From contig NZ_AP022848.1 of assembly GCF_011764485.1 (NCBI RefSeq), positions 3,314,001 to 3,378,000 of the forward strand: a stretch of 64,000 nt of DNA, given 5' to 3'. Shown here in pieces: positions 1-8,661 of this stretch. Every line of letters begins with the position of its first letter. Positions within the stretch are counted from its first letter, which is position 1. The position numbers and the translations under genes are program-made. This DNA comes from Bosea sp. ANAM02. GTDB lineage: Bacteria > Pseudomonadota > Alphaproteobacteria > Rhizobiales > Beijerinckiaceae. The notes under the pieces are model-generated. The model had not been told where the DNA came from, did not search any database, and saw only the letters and a program-made list of their open reading frames with translations.

Positions 1-507
1 ACCGACAATCCTCCGGAGACGCTGATCGGCCGCAAGCCGGCCCGTATCGCCTGGGCGCTCTACGGCCGGGCCGCCGATTTTCCCGATGCGGAGCCGCCCC
101 TCCGCGAGAGCCTGTGGGAGCGTAGCTGGGTTTCGCTCGGCGATCAGTTCACCATGCTGAGCGCGGTGCGCTATCTCGCCCGCCATGTCGCGCCGGAGCG
201 GGTCGTCTACAGGCTCAATACCGTTCTCGGCCTCGCTGAAGCCGTCGAGGCCGGGATCGGCGTCGGCTTCCTGCCCTGCTTCATCGGCGACACGCGCCCT
301 GCCCTCAGGCGGTTGGGCGAGCCCGATCCGGATCTTGCCGCAGATCTCTGGCTCCTCACCCATCCGGACATGCGGCATACGCCCCGGGTCAGGCTCTTCC
401 TCAATTTCCTCGCCGCCGAGCTTGGGCGGCTGAAGCCGCTGGTCGAGGGTGATCGTCCGATCGGACGCAACAGCGCGACCGACGCCTCGGCGGCCGAGAC
501 CGCCTGA
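1..507 (+). CDS. LysR-family transcriptional regulator, C-terminal part (5' end outside the window)
   Basis: The reading frame is open from base 1, so this is the effector-binding half of a gene that begins upstream. The first in-window ATG (154) is internal. The visible part covers roughly the last 168 residues and resembles the second half of a LysR substrate-binding domain, with a TDNPPETL-type segment followed by alternating strands and helices and a GIGVGFLPCF stretch (GxGxxxLP is common in this fold). No DNA-binding domain is visible because it would lie upstream. The target and effector cannot be inferred, since the likely regulated gene is also outside the window. Confidence 0.8.
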   Translation, partial: TDNPPETLIGRKPARIAWALYGRAADFPDAEPPLRESLWERSWVSLGDQFTMLSAVRYLARHVAPERVVYRLNTVLGLAEAVEAGIGVGFLPCFIGDTRPALRRLGEPDPDLAADLWLLTHPDMRHTPRVRLFLNFLAAELGRLKPLVEGDRPIGRNSATDASAAETA

Positions 508-571
508 CCGGCTATTCTCCTCTCTCCGTCAAGTGAATGACGGGGCGCAGCCTCCACAATGCTAGCTCTGC

Positions 572-1702
572 ATGGAGGCGGCAGCCCGATCAGGCGCCGC
601 CGCAGTCGTGGCGCCTGCGGCCACCGCGCGATTGCTTGGGCTTGAGGCCGCGACGGGGCTGAACATGCCGGGACCTGCCAAGAAATCCGTCTCGAAGGGA
701 TCGCGCTGCAACAACACCGCCGCGATCCAGAACGCCATCAACATCATGAACGGCGGCAAGAACAACCTGAAGGTCGACGGCATCTTCGGCGACAATACCG
801 AAAGCGCGGTCAAGACTTTCCAGCGCGCCTGCGGGCTGAACGACGACGGCAGCGTCGGCAACCTTACTGGCGGCCGCCTTTTCGAGGTCGTCAAGGTCAC
901 GCAGATTCTGACGCTCGACCTGCCGGCCGACGCCTTCGCCTTCACCGGCAAGGCGTTGCCGCTGCCGCCGCTGCTCGACACCGCCGGAAAACTGCTGACG
1001 CGGCGCAACGAGATCCAGACATGGACGGCCCTGCCTCGCCTGGAGAAAACCGGAATCGATGTCCCGAAACTGGAATTGCGTCATATCGGCCTGAAAACAG
1101 CGACGATGATGGCCCATGGCGTCGTTCCCAAGGCCCTCAAAAAGCCGCTGGCGCTGCTGGAAAAACTGCCTCTCGACGGAACGATGCCTCAATCGGTGCA
1201 GATCATCGGCACGACCAAGGACCTGCGCAAGCTCACGCTGACCTACAGCATCAACAAGATCGTGCAGCCGCGCGCCCCGAAGTTCTTCAGCCCCTATTTC
1301 AAGATGGAGGGCGATCTCGACTTCGACCAGCAGAACCTGAAACTGACCGGAACCTGGAAAACGAGAGTGGAAATCGCCTCGCCTACGCTGGTGATCGCAG
1401 ACTGGCTCGAAGCGGGGATCAACGCCAATCTCTGGGCGAGCGCCAATGGCGCGGTCGGCATGGGGGGCGCAGCCGGCGAAGTCTCCGCCGGTGCGACTGT
1501 CGAGGGTAAGGCCGTGATCCACGTGCTCAAGACAGAGACGCCGATCGGCCCGTTCAAGCGTACGCAGATCGATCTGTTCGGCGGCTTCAATCTCGGCCTG
1601 TCCGCGCATGCCTCGATCAATCAGGACGGTGCGACCTTCAACATCATCCCGCCCAAGCTCAGCCCGACGCTCGGCGTCAGCCTGGTCCTGGCAAGCTTCT
1701 AG
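572..1702 (+). CDS. Peptidoglycan-binding-like domain protein with an unknown C-terminal domain
   Basis: A 376-residue protein. Residues about 45-110 resemble a PG_binding_1 domain: a helix containing NTAAIQNAINIM, then the characteristic KVDGIFGDNTESAVKTFQ stretch. The remaining 260 residues are rich in strand-forming and amphipathic sequence, end in a hydrophobic tail, and belong to no family I recognise. The N-terminus is Ala-rich but not a clean signal peptide. No good ribosome-binding site precedes the ATG at 572, and an in-frame ATG at 665 is an alternative start. It stands alone between a LysR gene and a dispersed palindrome. A cell-wall-associated role is inferred only from the N-terminal domain. 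Confidence 0.6.
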   Translation: MEAAARSGAAAVVAPAATARLLGLEAATGLNMPGPAKKSVSKGSRCNNTAAIQNAINIMNGGKNNLKVDGIFGDNTESAVKTFQRACGLNDDGSVGNLTGGRLFEVVKVTQILTLDLPADAFAFTGKALPLPPLLDTAGKLLTRRNEIQTWTALPRLEKTGIDVPKLELRHIGLKTATMMAHGVVPKALKKPLALLEKLPLDGTMPQSVQIIGTTKDLRKLTLTYSINKIVQPRAPKFFSPYFKMEGDLDFDQQNLKLTGTWKTRVEIASPTLVIADWLEAGINANLWASANGAVGMGGAAGEVSAGATVEGKAVIHVLKTETPIGPFKRTQIDLFGGFNLGLSAHASINQDGATFNIIPPKLSPTLGVSLVLASF

Positions 1703-1710
1703 AGCCGGAT

Positions 1711-1737
1711 CCGATCAGGTTGAAGCAACCTGATCGG
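1711..1737. repeat. Perfect 11-bp inverted repeat, dispersed-element type
   Basis: The arms at 1711-1721 and 1727-1737 are perfect complements separated by 5 bases. The element begins just after the stop codon at 1702. The arm sequence (CCGATCAGGTT) resembles a widely dispersed intergenic element of Hyphomicrobiales, but that resemblance is from memory. It may fold in the transcript end. There is no T-run, so a classical terminator is not indicated. Confidence 0.6.
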
Positions 1738-1905
1738 TGAATCCGTGTCTAACTTATTGATAGAGAACGCCGCGGCCTATCGGGCGCGATCAGACGATCC
1801 GTCTTGGCCGGCGCTGCATCGGGCTTGTCCGGCAAGCGACATCGGACGGCCCGGAAAGCGGGCGCGCGATTGCGGCCTTGCCGTCGGACGGGCTACGATC
1901 TCTCC

Positions 1906-2076
1906 ATGGAGATCGTCATTCCCCTGATCATCGGGCTCAGCCTGATCTGGCTCATCGGCCGCGGCGTGCCCTGGAACGCCAAGCTCATGACCATCGTGGT
2001 CACGCTTGCGATCATCGTTCTGATCGTGCTGGTGGAGCGCGGCGGCTACTGGCCGGAATCCTGGCGCCGAAGCTGA
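1906..2076 (+). CDS. Small two-helix membrane protein
   Basis: A 56-residue product from the ATG at 1906, with two predicted transmembrane helices (about residues 2-19 and 26-44), a short charged link and a basic C-terminus. The frame is open further upstream to 1804, but the earlier part is Arg/Gly-rich and unlike protein, so the internal ATG is preferred. No domain family is recognised. It sits tail-to-tail with the SMR exporter on the other strand. A function cannot be stated. Being short, it could still be a chance frame, although the hydrophobic pattern argues for a gene. Confidence 0.5.
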   Translation: MEIVIPLIIGLSLIWLIGRGVPWNAKLMTIVVTLAIIVLIVLVERGGYWPESWRRS

Positions 2077-2085
2077 GCCCGGCCC

Positions 2086-2403
2086 TCAGGCCGAGACCAG
2101 CTTGAGCCCGACGATGCCCGCGACGATCAGGCCGATGCAGGCCAGCCGCAACGCGCCCGCCGGCTCGCCCAGCAAGGCGATGCCGAGGATTGCCGTGCCG
2201 ATCGTGCCGATACCGGTCCAGACGGCATAGGCCGTGCCGACGGGCAGCGATTTCAGCGCAAGCCCGAGCAGACCGAGGCTGACGATCATGCTGGCGCCGG
2301 TGAACAGCGTCGGGAGGAGCCGGGTGAAGCCTTGCGTGTATTTCAGGCCGATGGCCCAGCCGACCTCGAACAGGCCCGCGACGAAGAGATAGAGCCACGC
2401 CAT
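2086..2403 (-). CDS. gdx: Small multidrug resistance family protein, guanidinium exporter type (Gdx/SugE)
   Basis: A 105-residue, four-helix SMR protein. It closely follows the E. coli SugE/Gdx pattern: the conserved membrane glutamate in [17 protein letters not shown], then [17 protein letters not shown] in helix 3 and LLGEPA before helix 4. Gdx subtypes export guanidinium in exchange for protons, and the [11 protein letters not shown] region favours Gdx over the polyaromatic-drug EmrE subtype. The ATG at 2403 is chosen because it gives the standard family length; the frame extends upstream without recognisable protein. Guanidine riboswitches often precede such genes, but I could not recognise one in the leader. 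Confidence 0.85.
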   Translation of the reverse strand: MAWLYLFVAGLFEVGWAIGLKYTQGFTRLLPTLFTGASMIVSLGLLGLALKSLPVGTAYAVWTGIGTIGTAILGIALLGEPAGALRLACIGLIVAGIVGLKLVSA

Positions 2404-2555
2404 GCCGGCACTCCTTGAGAGACAGGGCACGGCCATCCGCGCCGCAGACAGGACATGTCGTCCCGGGCTCTGAAGCTATGGTCGGGAGCGGAACGATCAA
2501 TCGGCGTCGCGCCTGCATCGGCGCAAACGTCGCAGGCGTGGCCGCAAGTCCCGGA

Positions 2556-3083
2556 TCAGGCCGCGTCAGGCGCCGGCTGCAGGGCCTGCTCGAGGATGCG
2601 CCGGCACTCGCCGAGCTCCTTCATCACCGCCGTCAGGATGGAGACGTCGTCGAGCCCTTCGGGGACGGGCTGCCGATAGGGCGCCGCCCGCTCGGCCCCA
2701 ACCTCGGCGAAGCCCTCCGATGCAACGGGCGCCTCGCGTGGTTCCGCGGGCGGCGCAGCTCCGATCGGCGCGCCGCGGCCGATCGCCTGGACATGGCGCG
2801 GCCCCTGCTCCTTCAAGATGCGCTGAAGGCCCTTGATCGTATAGCCTTCGCCATAGAGCAGGCGCCTGATGCCCTTGAGCAGGGCAACGTCGTCAGGCCG
2901 GTAGTAGCGGCGTCCGCCGCCGCGCTTCAGCGGCTTGATCTGGTTGAAGCGGGTTTCCCAGAAACGCAGCACGTGCTGGGGTATGTCGAGGTCTTCGGCG
3001 ACCTCGCTGATGGTCCGGAAGGCATCTGGGCTCTTGGTGTCCAATTCGGCCTCGGTCTCGCCGGCGTGGAACTCCAGGCTCAC
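2556..3083 (-). CDS. MerR-family transcriptional regulator
   Basis: A 175-residue protein with an N-terminal MerR helix-turn-helix (residues about 15-80): [21 protein letters not shown], then the wing residues [14 protein letters not shown] and a helix ending in LQRILKEQG. The C-terminal half is low-complexity and then helical, with no clear metal-binding cysteine set. The GTG start overlaps the ihfA stop (bases 3080-3083), so the two are translationally coupled. An ihfA-merR pair downstream of plsX-fabH is a recurrent Hyphomicrobiales arrangement. The ligand and regulon are unknown. Confidence 0.88.
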   Translation of the reverse strand: MSLEFHAGETEAELDTKSPDAFRTISEVAEDLDIPQHVLRFWETRFNQIKPLKRGGGRRYYRPDDVALLKGIRRLLYGEGYTIKGLQRILKEQGPRHVQAIGRGAPIGAAPPAEPREAPVASEGFAEVGAERAAPYRQPVPEGLDDVSILTAVMKELGECRRILEQALQPAPDAA

Positions 3084-3394
3084 TCAGTCTCACCCTCACC
3101 CGTCTGCCCGTTGATGCGGGCCTTCATCACGTTCGAGGGTTTGAACACCATCACGCGACGCGGCTCGATGGGCACCTCAACGCCAGTCTTGGGATTACGC
3201 CCGATTCGCTCGCCCTTGTCTCGTACGACGAAAGAACCGAACGAGGAGAGCTTCACGTTCTCGCCGCGCGCGACCGCATCGCAGATTTCGTCGAGCACCG
3301 CCTCGACGAGCTTCGACGACTCCGTCCGCGACAAGCCGATCTTCTGGTAGACAGCCTCGCACAGGTCCGCGCGAGTGACCGTTTGCCCCGCCAT
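3080..3394 (-). CDS. ihfA: Integration host factor subunit alpha
   Basis: A 104-residue HU/IHF-fold protein. It binds and bends DNA as a heterodimer with IhfB. The alpha-type start ([19 protein letters not shown]) is present, as is the GSFVVRDK beta-arm entry and the arm signature [18 protein letters not shown] containing the proline that intercalates into DNA. The start follows a good GGAGG site just upstream of 3394. The gene lies about 190 bases downstream of fabH on the same strand and overlaps merR by 4 bases. Confidence 0.97.
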   Translation of the reverse strand: MAGQTVTRADLCEAVYQKIGLSRTESSKLVEAVLDEICDAVARGENVKLSSFGSFVVRDKGERIGRNPKTGVEVPIEPRRVMVFKPSNVMKARINGQTGEGETE

Positions 3395-3583
3395 TCATAT
3401 CCTCCAAGGCGTCTAGCAGGCGCAGCGGAAAACCACCGGCCCTTCGCCATCACGGACGGCGGACGCTAGGCGCCCCCGTCGCGCGGGTCAATCCTCAAGC
3501 GGGGGCAATATGCCCGCTCAGGCCGGATTCGACCCGAAACAGCGATGTTTCATGACAATTTTCGAGAGTTTATTGCCGCAACG

Positions 3584-4561
3584 TCACCAGCGGATCAAGG
3601 CCGATCCCCAGGTGAAGCCGCCGCCCATCGCCTCGACCAGGACGAGCTGGCCGCGCTTGATGCGACCATCGGCATGAGCCTCCGCGAGAGCGAGCGGAAT
3701 CGAGGCCGCCGACGTGTTGCCGTGACGGTCGACCGTGATCACGACATGGTCGTGGCTGATGCCGAGCTTGTCGGCGGTGGCATCGATGATGCGGCGGTTG
3801 GCCTGGTGCGGCACGAACCAGTCGATATCGGCGCCGGTGAGGCCCGTCTGCTCGAAGGTATGGCGCACCGTCTCGGCGAGATTGGTGACGGCGTGGCGGA
3901 AGACCTCCTTGCCCTCCATGCGCAGGAAGCCGACCGTCTTGGTCGAGCCGGCGCCGCCGTCGACATAGAGCTTGTCCTTGTAGCGGCCGTCCGAGCGGAT
4001 ATGGGTGGTGAGGATGCCGCGATCGGCCAGCGTGCCCTCGCCCGGCACCGCCTTCAGAACCACGGCACCGGCGCCGTCGCCGAACAGCACGCAGGTGGCG
4101 CGGTCCTCCCAGTCGAGGATGCGCGAGAAGGTCTCGGCGCCGATCACGAGGGCCGCGCGGGCGCCGCCCGTGGTCAGGAACTTGTCGGCCGTCGCTAGCG
4201 CGAAGACGAAGCCGGAGCAGACCGCCTGCACGTCGAAGGCGGCGCCGCCGGTGATGCCGAGCGCCGCCTGGATCTGCGTCGCGGTCGCCGGAAAGGTATG
4301 ATCCGGCGTCGCGGTCGCGACGATGATCAGGTCGATCTCGGAGGGGTCGATGCCGGCGTCCGCGATCGCAGCCTGCGCCGCCTTGAGGCCGACGATGGAG
4401 GTCGGCTCGTCATCGGCGGCGACATGGCGCTGGCGGATGCCGGTGCGCTGGACGATCCACTCGTCGCTGGTATCGACACGCGCGGCGAGTTCGGCGTTGG
4501 TGACGATGCGCGCGGGCAGATAGGAGCCGCAGCCGACGACTTGAGAGCGCAGGATGGACAA
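3584..4561 (-). CDS. fabH: Beta-ketoacyl-ACP synthase III
   Basis: A 325-residue KAS III, which condenses acetyl-CoA with malonyl-ACP to begin fatty-acid synthesis. The catalytic triad is readable: Cys at about residue 115 in QAVCSGF, His in [10 protein letters not shown] (near 250) and Asn in HGNTSAAS (near 280). The start is TTG at 4561, fixed by the N-terminal motif ([16 protein letters not shown]) expected for this family, with an AGGAA-type site that overlaps the end of plsX. Only 12 bases separate it from plsX, so the two are an operon linking phospholipid and fatty-acid initiation. Confidence 0.97.
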   Translation of the reverse strand: MSILRSQVVGCGSYLPARIVTNAELAARVDTSDEWIVQRTGIRQRHVAADDEPTSIVGLKAAQAAIADAGIDPSEIDLIIVATATPDHTFPATATQIQAALGITGGAAFDVQAVCSGFVFALATADKFLTTGGARAALVIGAETFSRILDWEDRATCVLFGDGAGAVVLKAVPGEGTLADRGILTTHIRSDGRYKDKLYVDGGAGSTKTVGFLRMEGKEVFRHAVTNLAETVRHTFEQTGLTGADIDWFVPHQANRRIIDATADKLGISHDHVVITVDRHGNTSAASIPLALAEAHADGRIKRGQLVLVEAMGGGFTWGSALIRW

Positions 4562-4573
4562 GGAGGTTGTTCC

Positions 4574-5632
4574 TTACTCGGTCTCGGCGGGCTGCGCGGC
4601 CGTCAGCTCCGGGCGCGTGCTCGCGGCGACCATCTCGCGGACCTTCGCCATCAGGTCCTCGCGTGCCATTTCATAACCCAGTTCGGCGGCGCTGGCGAAG
4701 CCGATCGCATCCGTGCCGCCATGGCTCTTGACGACGATGCCCTCCAGGCCGAGGAAGACGCCGCCATTCGACTTGCGCGGATCGAGCTTGTCCTTCAACG
4801 CCGCAAAGGCGCCGCGGGCGAAAACGTAGCCGATCTTCGACATCAGCGAACGGCCCATCGCGGCGCGCAGGTATTCGGCGATCTGCTTGGCGGTGCCTTC
4901 GGCGGTCTTGAGCGCGATATTGCCGGTGAAGCCCTCGGTGACGACGACGTCGACCGTGCCCTTGCCGAGATCGTCGCCCTCGACGAAGCCGTGATAGGCG
5001 AGATGCGGCAGGTTGCTCTCGCGCAGGATGCGCCCGGCTTCCTTGACCGCCTCGACGCCCTTGATCTCCTCGACGCCGACATTGAGCAGGCCGACGGTCG
5101 GCCGATCCAGATCGAGCACGACGCGGGCCATGGCCGCGCCCATCACCGCGAGATCGACGAGATGGCGCGCATCCGCGCCGATGGTGGCGCCGAGATCGAG
5201 CACGATGCTCTCGCCGCGCGCCGTCGGCCACAGGCCGGCGAGCGCCGGCCTGTCGACCTGCGGCATCGACTTCAGGCAGAATTTCGACATCGCCATCAGC
5301 GCGCCGGTATTGCCGGCGGAGACGGTGACATCGGCCTCCCCGGTCTTGGTCGCGTCGATCGCGCGCCACATCGAGGACTTGTAGCGGCCGTAGCGCAAGG
5401 CCTGGCTCGGCTTGTCGTCCATCTTCACCGAGACCTCGGTGTGATGGAAGGTCGTGACGGCCTTGAGCTTCGGATGCTGGTCGATCAGCGGCAGCACCTG
5501 CTTCTCGTCGCCGAAGATGACGAAGCGGCAATCCGGGCGGCGCTCGAGCATCATGGCGGCGCCTGGAATGACGACGGAAGGGCCGTGATCCCCGCCCATC
5601 GCATCGAGCGCGATTGTAACCGGTCTTGTCAT
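4574..5632 (-). CDS. plsX: Phosphate acyltransferase PlsX
   Basis: A 352-residue PlsX. It converts acyl-ACP and phosphate to acyl-phosphate, the acyl donor for PlsY in phosphatidic-acid synthesis. The N-terminal [18 protein letters not shown] signature, the [10 protein letters not shown] motif and the [17 protein letters not shown] region are all present, and the length is normal. It is followed directly by fabH on the same strand. The DUF177 gene upstream is separated by about 110 bases and there is no rpmF between them. That order (DUF177, plsX, fabH, ihfA, merR) is common in this order. Confidence 0.97.
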   Translation of the reverse strand: MTRPVTIALDAMGGDHGPSVVIPGAAMMLERRPDCRFVIFGDEKQVLPLIDQHPKLKAVTTFHHTEVSVKMDDKPSQALRYGRYKSSMWRAIDATKTGEADVTVSAGNTGALMAMSKFCLKSMPQVDRPALAGLWPTARGESIVLDLGATIGADARHLVDLAVMGAAMARVVLDLDRPTVGLLNVGVEEIKGVEAVKEAGRILRESNLPHLAYHGFVEGDDLGKGTVDVVVTEGFTGNIALKTAEGTAKQIAEYLRAAMGRSLMSKIGYVFARGAFAALKDKLDPRKSNGGVFLGLEGIVVKSHGGTDAIGFASAAELGYEMAREDLMAKVREMVAASTRPELTAAQPAETE

Positions 5633-5746
5633 GGAATTCTGGCGTGTCCCGGAATTGGCCGACCTTCGATCCGGGACGGCTCAGTGCCGGCCGGACAATA
5701 GCGACTTGGGCCAAGGCCGCAAGCAGCGCAAGGGCAGCAGAGCGGT

Positions 5747-6304
5747 TCAGTCACCGCGTTTCAACTTTGCAAGCGCCGCGAAGGGCGATTCCGTCCCGGT
5801 GTCACCCGCCGACGACTCGAAGCTGGCGCCGGGCTTGCGCGGATAGGGGTCGAGCGCCAGCGCCAGGAACTCCAGCGTGATGGAGCCGAGATCGATCACG
5901 CCGTCGACGATCGGCTCCGGCGGATCCTCTTCATTCAGCAGCACCTCGATATCGATCTCGGCATCGTCCCGCTCGTTGCGGCGTGCGAAGGCTGCAACCT
6001 CCTCCTCGGGTGCGAAGTCGAGCTGCACGGGCACGTCGAGCTGGACCGGGAACGGATCGAGCGTCACGACGCAGGCCTGGTGCAGGCGCGCGGCGATGCG
6101 ACCGTCGAGCTTCACGCGCTCGCCATTGCGCGAAAGCGTGTAGCGCCCCTCCAGCGCTTCGACGGAGACGAGGCCGAGCAGCGCGGCGATGGCGGGCAAC
6201 TGCTCCGCCTCGGCCCGGACCACGACCTCGCTGCCGCGCGGGCGGATCGCCTCGACGCGGATCGGATGCCTGAGCGGCCCAGCCGGCAGGTGATCATGCG
6301 CCAT
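5747..6304 (-). CDS. DUF177 (YceD-like) family protein
   Basis: A 185-residue acidic protein of the YceD/DUF177 type, which in many bacteria is encoded next to rpmF and has been linked to 23S rRNA/ribosome assembly. Family features are the LDGRIAARLHQACVVTLDPF segment, the acidic DDAEIDIEVL region and the VDGVIDLGSITLEFLALALDPYPRKPG block near residues 130-160. The ATG at 6304 overlaps the upstream bc1-chaperone gene by 11 bases. The usual rpmF (ribosomal protein L32) gene does not follow in this window. The exact molecular role is not established for alphaproteobacterial members. Confidence 0.88.
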   Translation of the reverse strand: MAHDHLPAGPLRHPIRVEAIRPRGSEVVVRAEAEQLPAIAALLGLVSVEALEGRYTLSRNGERVKLDGRIAARLHQACVVTLDPFPVQLDVPVQLDFAPEEEVAAFARRNERDDAEIDIEVLLNEEDPPEPIVDGVIDLGSITLEFLALALDPYPRKPGASFESSAGDTGTESPFAALAKLKRGD

Positions 6305-6839
6305 GGGCAGCCTCCGGGATCGAGAAGGCCGGGAAAAGCTCTTCCCGGTTCATGATGCCGTCGAGATCGGCGGTGGCGAGCGCCTGCTGCGCCGCCCGCA
6401 TATAGGCTGCGAGCGCCGGCGCAGCCTCGAGCGCGCAGGCATTGCGGCCCAGCGCCTCGGCCAGCGCCTCCGGCACGGCCGCCGTCAGCGCGGCCTCGTA
6501 AGCCTGCACGCGGCCATAGAACATCTGGCCGATCTTCTTCATCTTCTTGGGCACGGCGATATCGCTGATGCCGCCATTGCGGAAGCCGAGTTCGAGATAG
6601 GCGAAACAGGCATCGATGAACTCCTGCGCCAGATCGCCAGCCGGGGGCGGCAGCTCGCGCAGGCGGCGCAGCACCAGGAAAACATGCAGGGTCAGCGATT
6701 CGAACCGACCTTCGAACGTATCGGGAATGCCGCCCCCGATATAGAGAGCCGGCAGACGCGACGACTCGGCGACCCGCGCGAACAGCGTGTCCACAGGGGA
6801 GCGCCGATTGGCGCGCTTGCCGAACAACCCGAAAATCAC
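6294..6839 (-). CDS. Ubiquinol-cytochrome c chaperone family protein (CBP3/UQCC1-like)
   Basis: A 181-residue protein of the ubiquinol-cytochrome c chaperone family, which assists cytochrome b assembly in the bc1 complex. The core contains LTLHVFLVLRRLRE and the conserved FRNGGISDIAVPKKMKKIGQMFYGR segment. The GTG at 6839 is chosen because it has a GGGAG site at the right distance and gives the family's FGLFGKR start; the frame is open far upstream but without protein-like sequence. It overlaps the DUF177 gene and is divergent from bamE, whose start lies about 136 bases away. Confidence 0.9.
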   Translation of the reverse strand: MIFGLFGKRANRRSPVDTLFARVAESSRLPALYIGGGIPDTFEGRFESLTLHVFLVLRRLRELPPPAGDLAQEFIDACFAYLELGFRNGGISDIAVPKKMKKIGQMFYGRVQAYEAALTAAVPEALAEALGRNACALEAAPALAAYMRAAQQALATADLDGIMNREELFPAFSIPEAAHGA

Positions 6840-6975
6840 CTGTTCGCTCCCGCCCGCTCTTGCCCGGGGCGTCCTCGCCTTGCCAAAGCCATCCTCGGGC
6901 GTTACGCCAACCCTTACCCTTTTGACAAGCGGCTTGGATCGTCCCGGCCGTGCTCGCCTTTCGGATCGTGCCCGC

Positions 6976-7470
6976 ATGACGCAGATCACCCGCCGCACGG
7001 CTCTGCTCGGAGCCCTCGCGACCACCTCCCTTGTGCTGGCAGGCTGCGGCCCCGACGCGGGCGGCTTCGTATTGCCGACCTCCGCCGGCATCAACGAGGA
7101 GTTCAAGCGCGGCTTCGTGATGGACGAAGCGCTGATCGCGCAGATCAAGGTCGGCATGGACGTGCAGACGGTGCTGACGACGCTCGGCACGCCCTCGACC
7201 ACCTCGACGGTCGGCAACCGCACCTTCTACTATATCAGCCAGACGATGCGCCGCCGGTTCCAGTTCCAGGACCCGCAGACCATCGACCAGCAGGTGCTGG
7301 TGATCTATTTCAACAAGGCCTTCAAGGTCGAGCGCATCGCCCATTACGGCCTGCAGGACGGCGTGATCTTCGACTTCATCAGCCGCACCACGCCCACGGG
7401 TGGCGAGGAGCAGAGCTTCCTGCGCAACCTGTTCAAGGGCGTCACCAAGTTCAACCCGCTGGGCTCGTAA
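6976..7470 (+). CDS. bamE: Outer membrane protein assembly factor BamE (SmpA/OmlA lipoprotein)
   Basis: A 164-residue lipoprotein of the BAM complex, which inserts beta-barrel proteins into the outer membrane. The signal peptide ends in a lipobox (LVLAGC, Cys at about residue 24). It is followed by the SmpA/OmlA fold: IKVGMDVQTVLTTLGTPSTTST, then FYYISQTMRRR and a C-terminal extension usual in alphaproteobacteria. The ATG at 6976 is set by the signal peptide; the frame is open further upstream across the divergent promoter region. A strong terminator follows at 7499-7530. Confidence 0.93.
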   Translation: MTQITRRTALLGALATTSLVLAGCGPDAGGFVLPTSAGINEEFKRGFVMDEALIAQIKVGMDVQTVLTTLGTPSTTSTVGNRTFYYISQTMRRRFQFQDPQTIDQQVLVIYFNKAFKVERIAHYGLQDGVIFDFISRTTPTGGEEQSFLRNLFKGVTKFNPLGS

Positions 7471-7496
7471 GCGGAGCGCATTCGCGCGATCGAAAA

Positions 7497-7531
7497 GAAA
7501 AGCCCGCGGCGCGCGCCGCGGGCTTCTTTGT
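7497..7531. terminator. Bidirectional intrinsic terminator between bamE and the EamA transporter gene
   Basis: A perfect 24-base palindrome at 7501-7524 (AGCCCGCGGCGC and its complement). It is flanked by an A-rich run on the left and TTCTTTG on the right, so it can end transcription in both directions. It lies exactly between two convergent genes. Confidence 0.88.
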
Positions 7532-7549
7532 TGGGCAGGATCGGCGCGA

Positions 7550-8476
7550 TCAGCCTGCCGGCGCGCGACTGCGCAGCGGCAGCGTCATCGCCATGACGCC
7601 GAGGATCACGAGGCCAAGCCCGGCCCAGGCGGTCGGTGCCAGCGCCTCGCCCAGGAAGATCATGCCGATCAGCACGCCCGTCGGCACTCGCAGATAGGCG
7701 ACCGACGTCGTCGCGACCGCGCCCAGCCGCGCGATCAGTCGGAAATAGATCACGAAAGCCAGGGCGGTGGAGACGAGCGAGAGCGCGATCAGCGCCTGGA
7801 TCGACTGCACCGAGGGCGACAGCGTCCAGGGCCGGTCCAGCACGAGGCTGAGCGGCAGCAGGACGAGCGCGCCGCAGAGCAGCGAGCCGGCTGCCGGCAT
7901 GATCGGATCGAGCCCCTTGAAGCTGCGGCCGAACAAGGCCGCGCCGCCATAGCAGATACTGGCCGCGACCAGCGCGAGCTGTGCCCAGAGCTGCTCGCCG
8001 AAGCCGGCCATCGCCTGCATGCCGACGATGAGGACGGTGCCGGCGAGCCCGGCCGCGATGCCGGCGAGGCGCAAGGCCGGCAGGCGCTCGGCCTTGGCCG
8101 AGAGGCAGATGAGCAGGACGACGAAGATGGGGCTGGTCGAGCTCAGGATCGTCGCCAAGCCCGCATCGACGCTGCGCTCGGCCCAGGCGATCAGGGTGAA
8201 GGGCACGACGCTGTTCAGGCAAGCCTGGACGACGAACAGGCGCCATGTCGCCGGATCGCGCGGCAGGCGCAGGCCACGCCAGCGGATGACGGCGAGCAGG
8301 ACGAGGCCCGCGATCAGCGTCCGGGCCGCGATCAGGGTCAGCGGCGGGATCGTCTCCACGCCGAGCTTGATGAAGGTGTAGGAGCCGCCCCAGAGCCCAG
8401 CGAGTACGAGCAGCAGAGCGAGTTCAACGGCACGGTTCGGCGCGGCGGCGGATCGGTCGAGCGTTCGGGTGGACAT
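7550..8476 (-). CDS. EamA-type (DMT superfamily) transporter
   Basis: A 308-residue membrane protein with ten predicted helices made of two EamA repeats. Each repeat has the hallmark end-of-repeat pattern: an SSTSPIFVVLL stretch in the first, and RVPTGVLIGMIFLGE with an Ala-rich final helix in the second. The ATG at 8476 is preceded by a perfect AGGAGG and is preferred to the longer frame. DMT proteins export amino acids, metabolites or drugs, but the substrate cannot be inferred from the sequence or neighbours. The gene is convergent with bamE and shares its terminator. Confidence 0.9.
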   Translation of the reverse strand: MSTRTLDRSAAAPNRAVELALLLVLAGLWGGSYTFIKLGVETIPPLTLIAARTLIAGLVLLAVIRWRGLRLPRDPATWRLFVVQACLNSVVPFTLIAWAERSVDAGLATILSSTSPIFVVLLICLSAKAERLPALRLAGIAAGLAGTVLIVGMQAMAGFGEQLWAQLALVAASICYGGAALFGRSFKGLDPIMPAAGSLLCGALVLLPLSLVLDRPWTLSPSVQSIQALIALSLVSTALAFVIYFRLIARLGAVATTSVAYLRVPTGVLIGMIFLGEALAPTAWAGLGLVILGVMAMTLPLRSRAPAG

Positions 8477-8661
8477 GGTTCCTCCTGGATGTGGCGGGAC
8501 CATGCCAGCCGGGCGGCGCCGGCGCATGCGGGAACGCTACGGACCAGGCCGTAGCTTCGCAGCTTGATTCAAGGACTTGCGAACTTGAATCAGAGCCTCA
8601 TCATAAGACTTTGATCCAATGAGATCATTTTCCAGATGACCACCAACGAGGAGCCACTTCT

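Noticed and set aside
2012..2518. A minus-strand frame containing a TCPVCGADG zinc-ribbon-like stretch.
   Set aside because: The cysteine pair occurs once in an Arg/Ala-rich context, and the region belongs to the Gdx gene and its leader in another frame.
2404..2555. A guanidine riboswitch before the Gdx/SugE gene.
   Set aside because: I looked for the conserved loops of the known guanidine riboswitch classes in the minus-strand leader. A GGGACGACATGTCC segment is weakly suggestive, but the paired ACGR hairpins or the conserved core of the other classes could not be identified. A covariance-model search would be needed to settle it.
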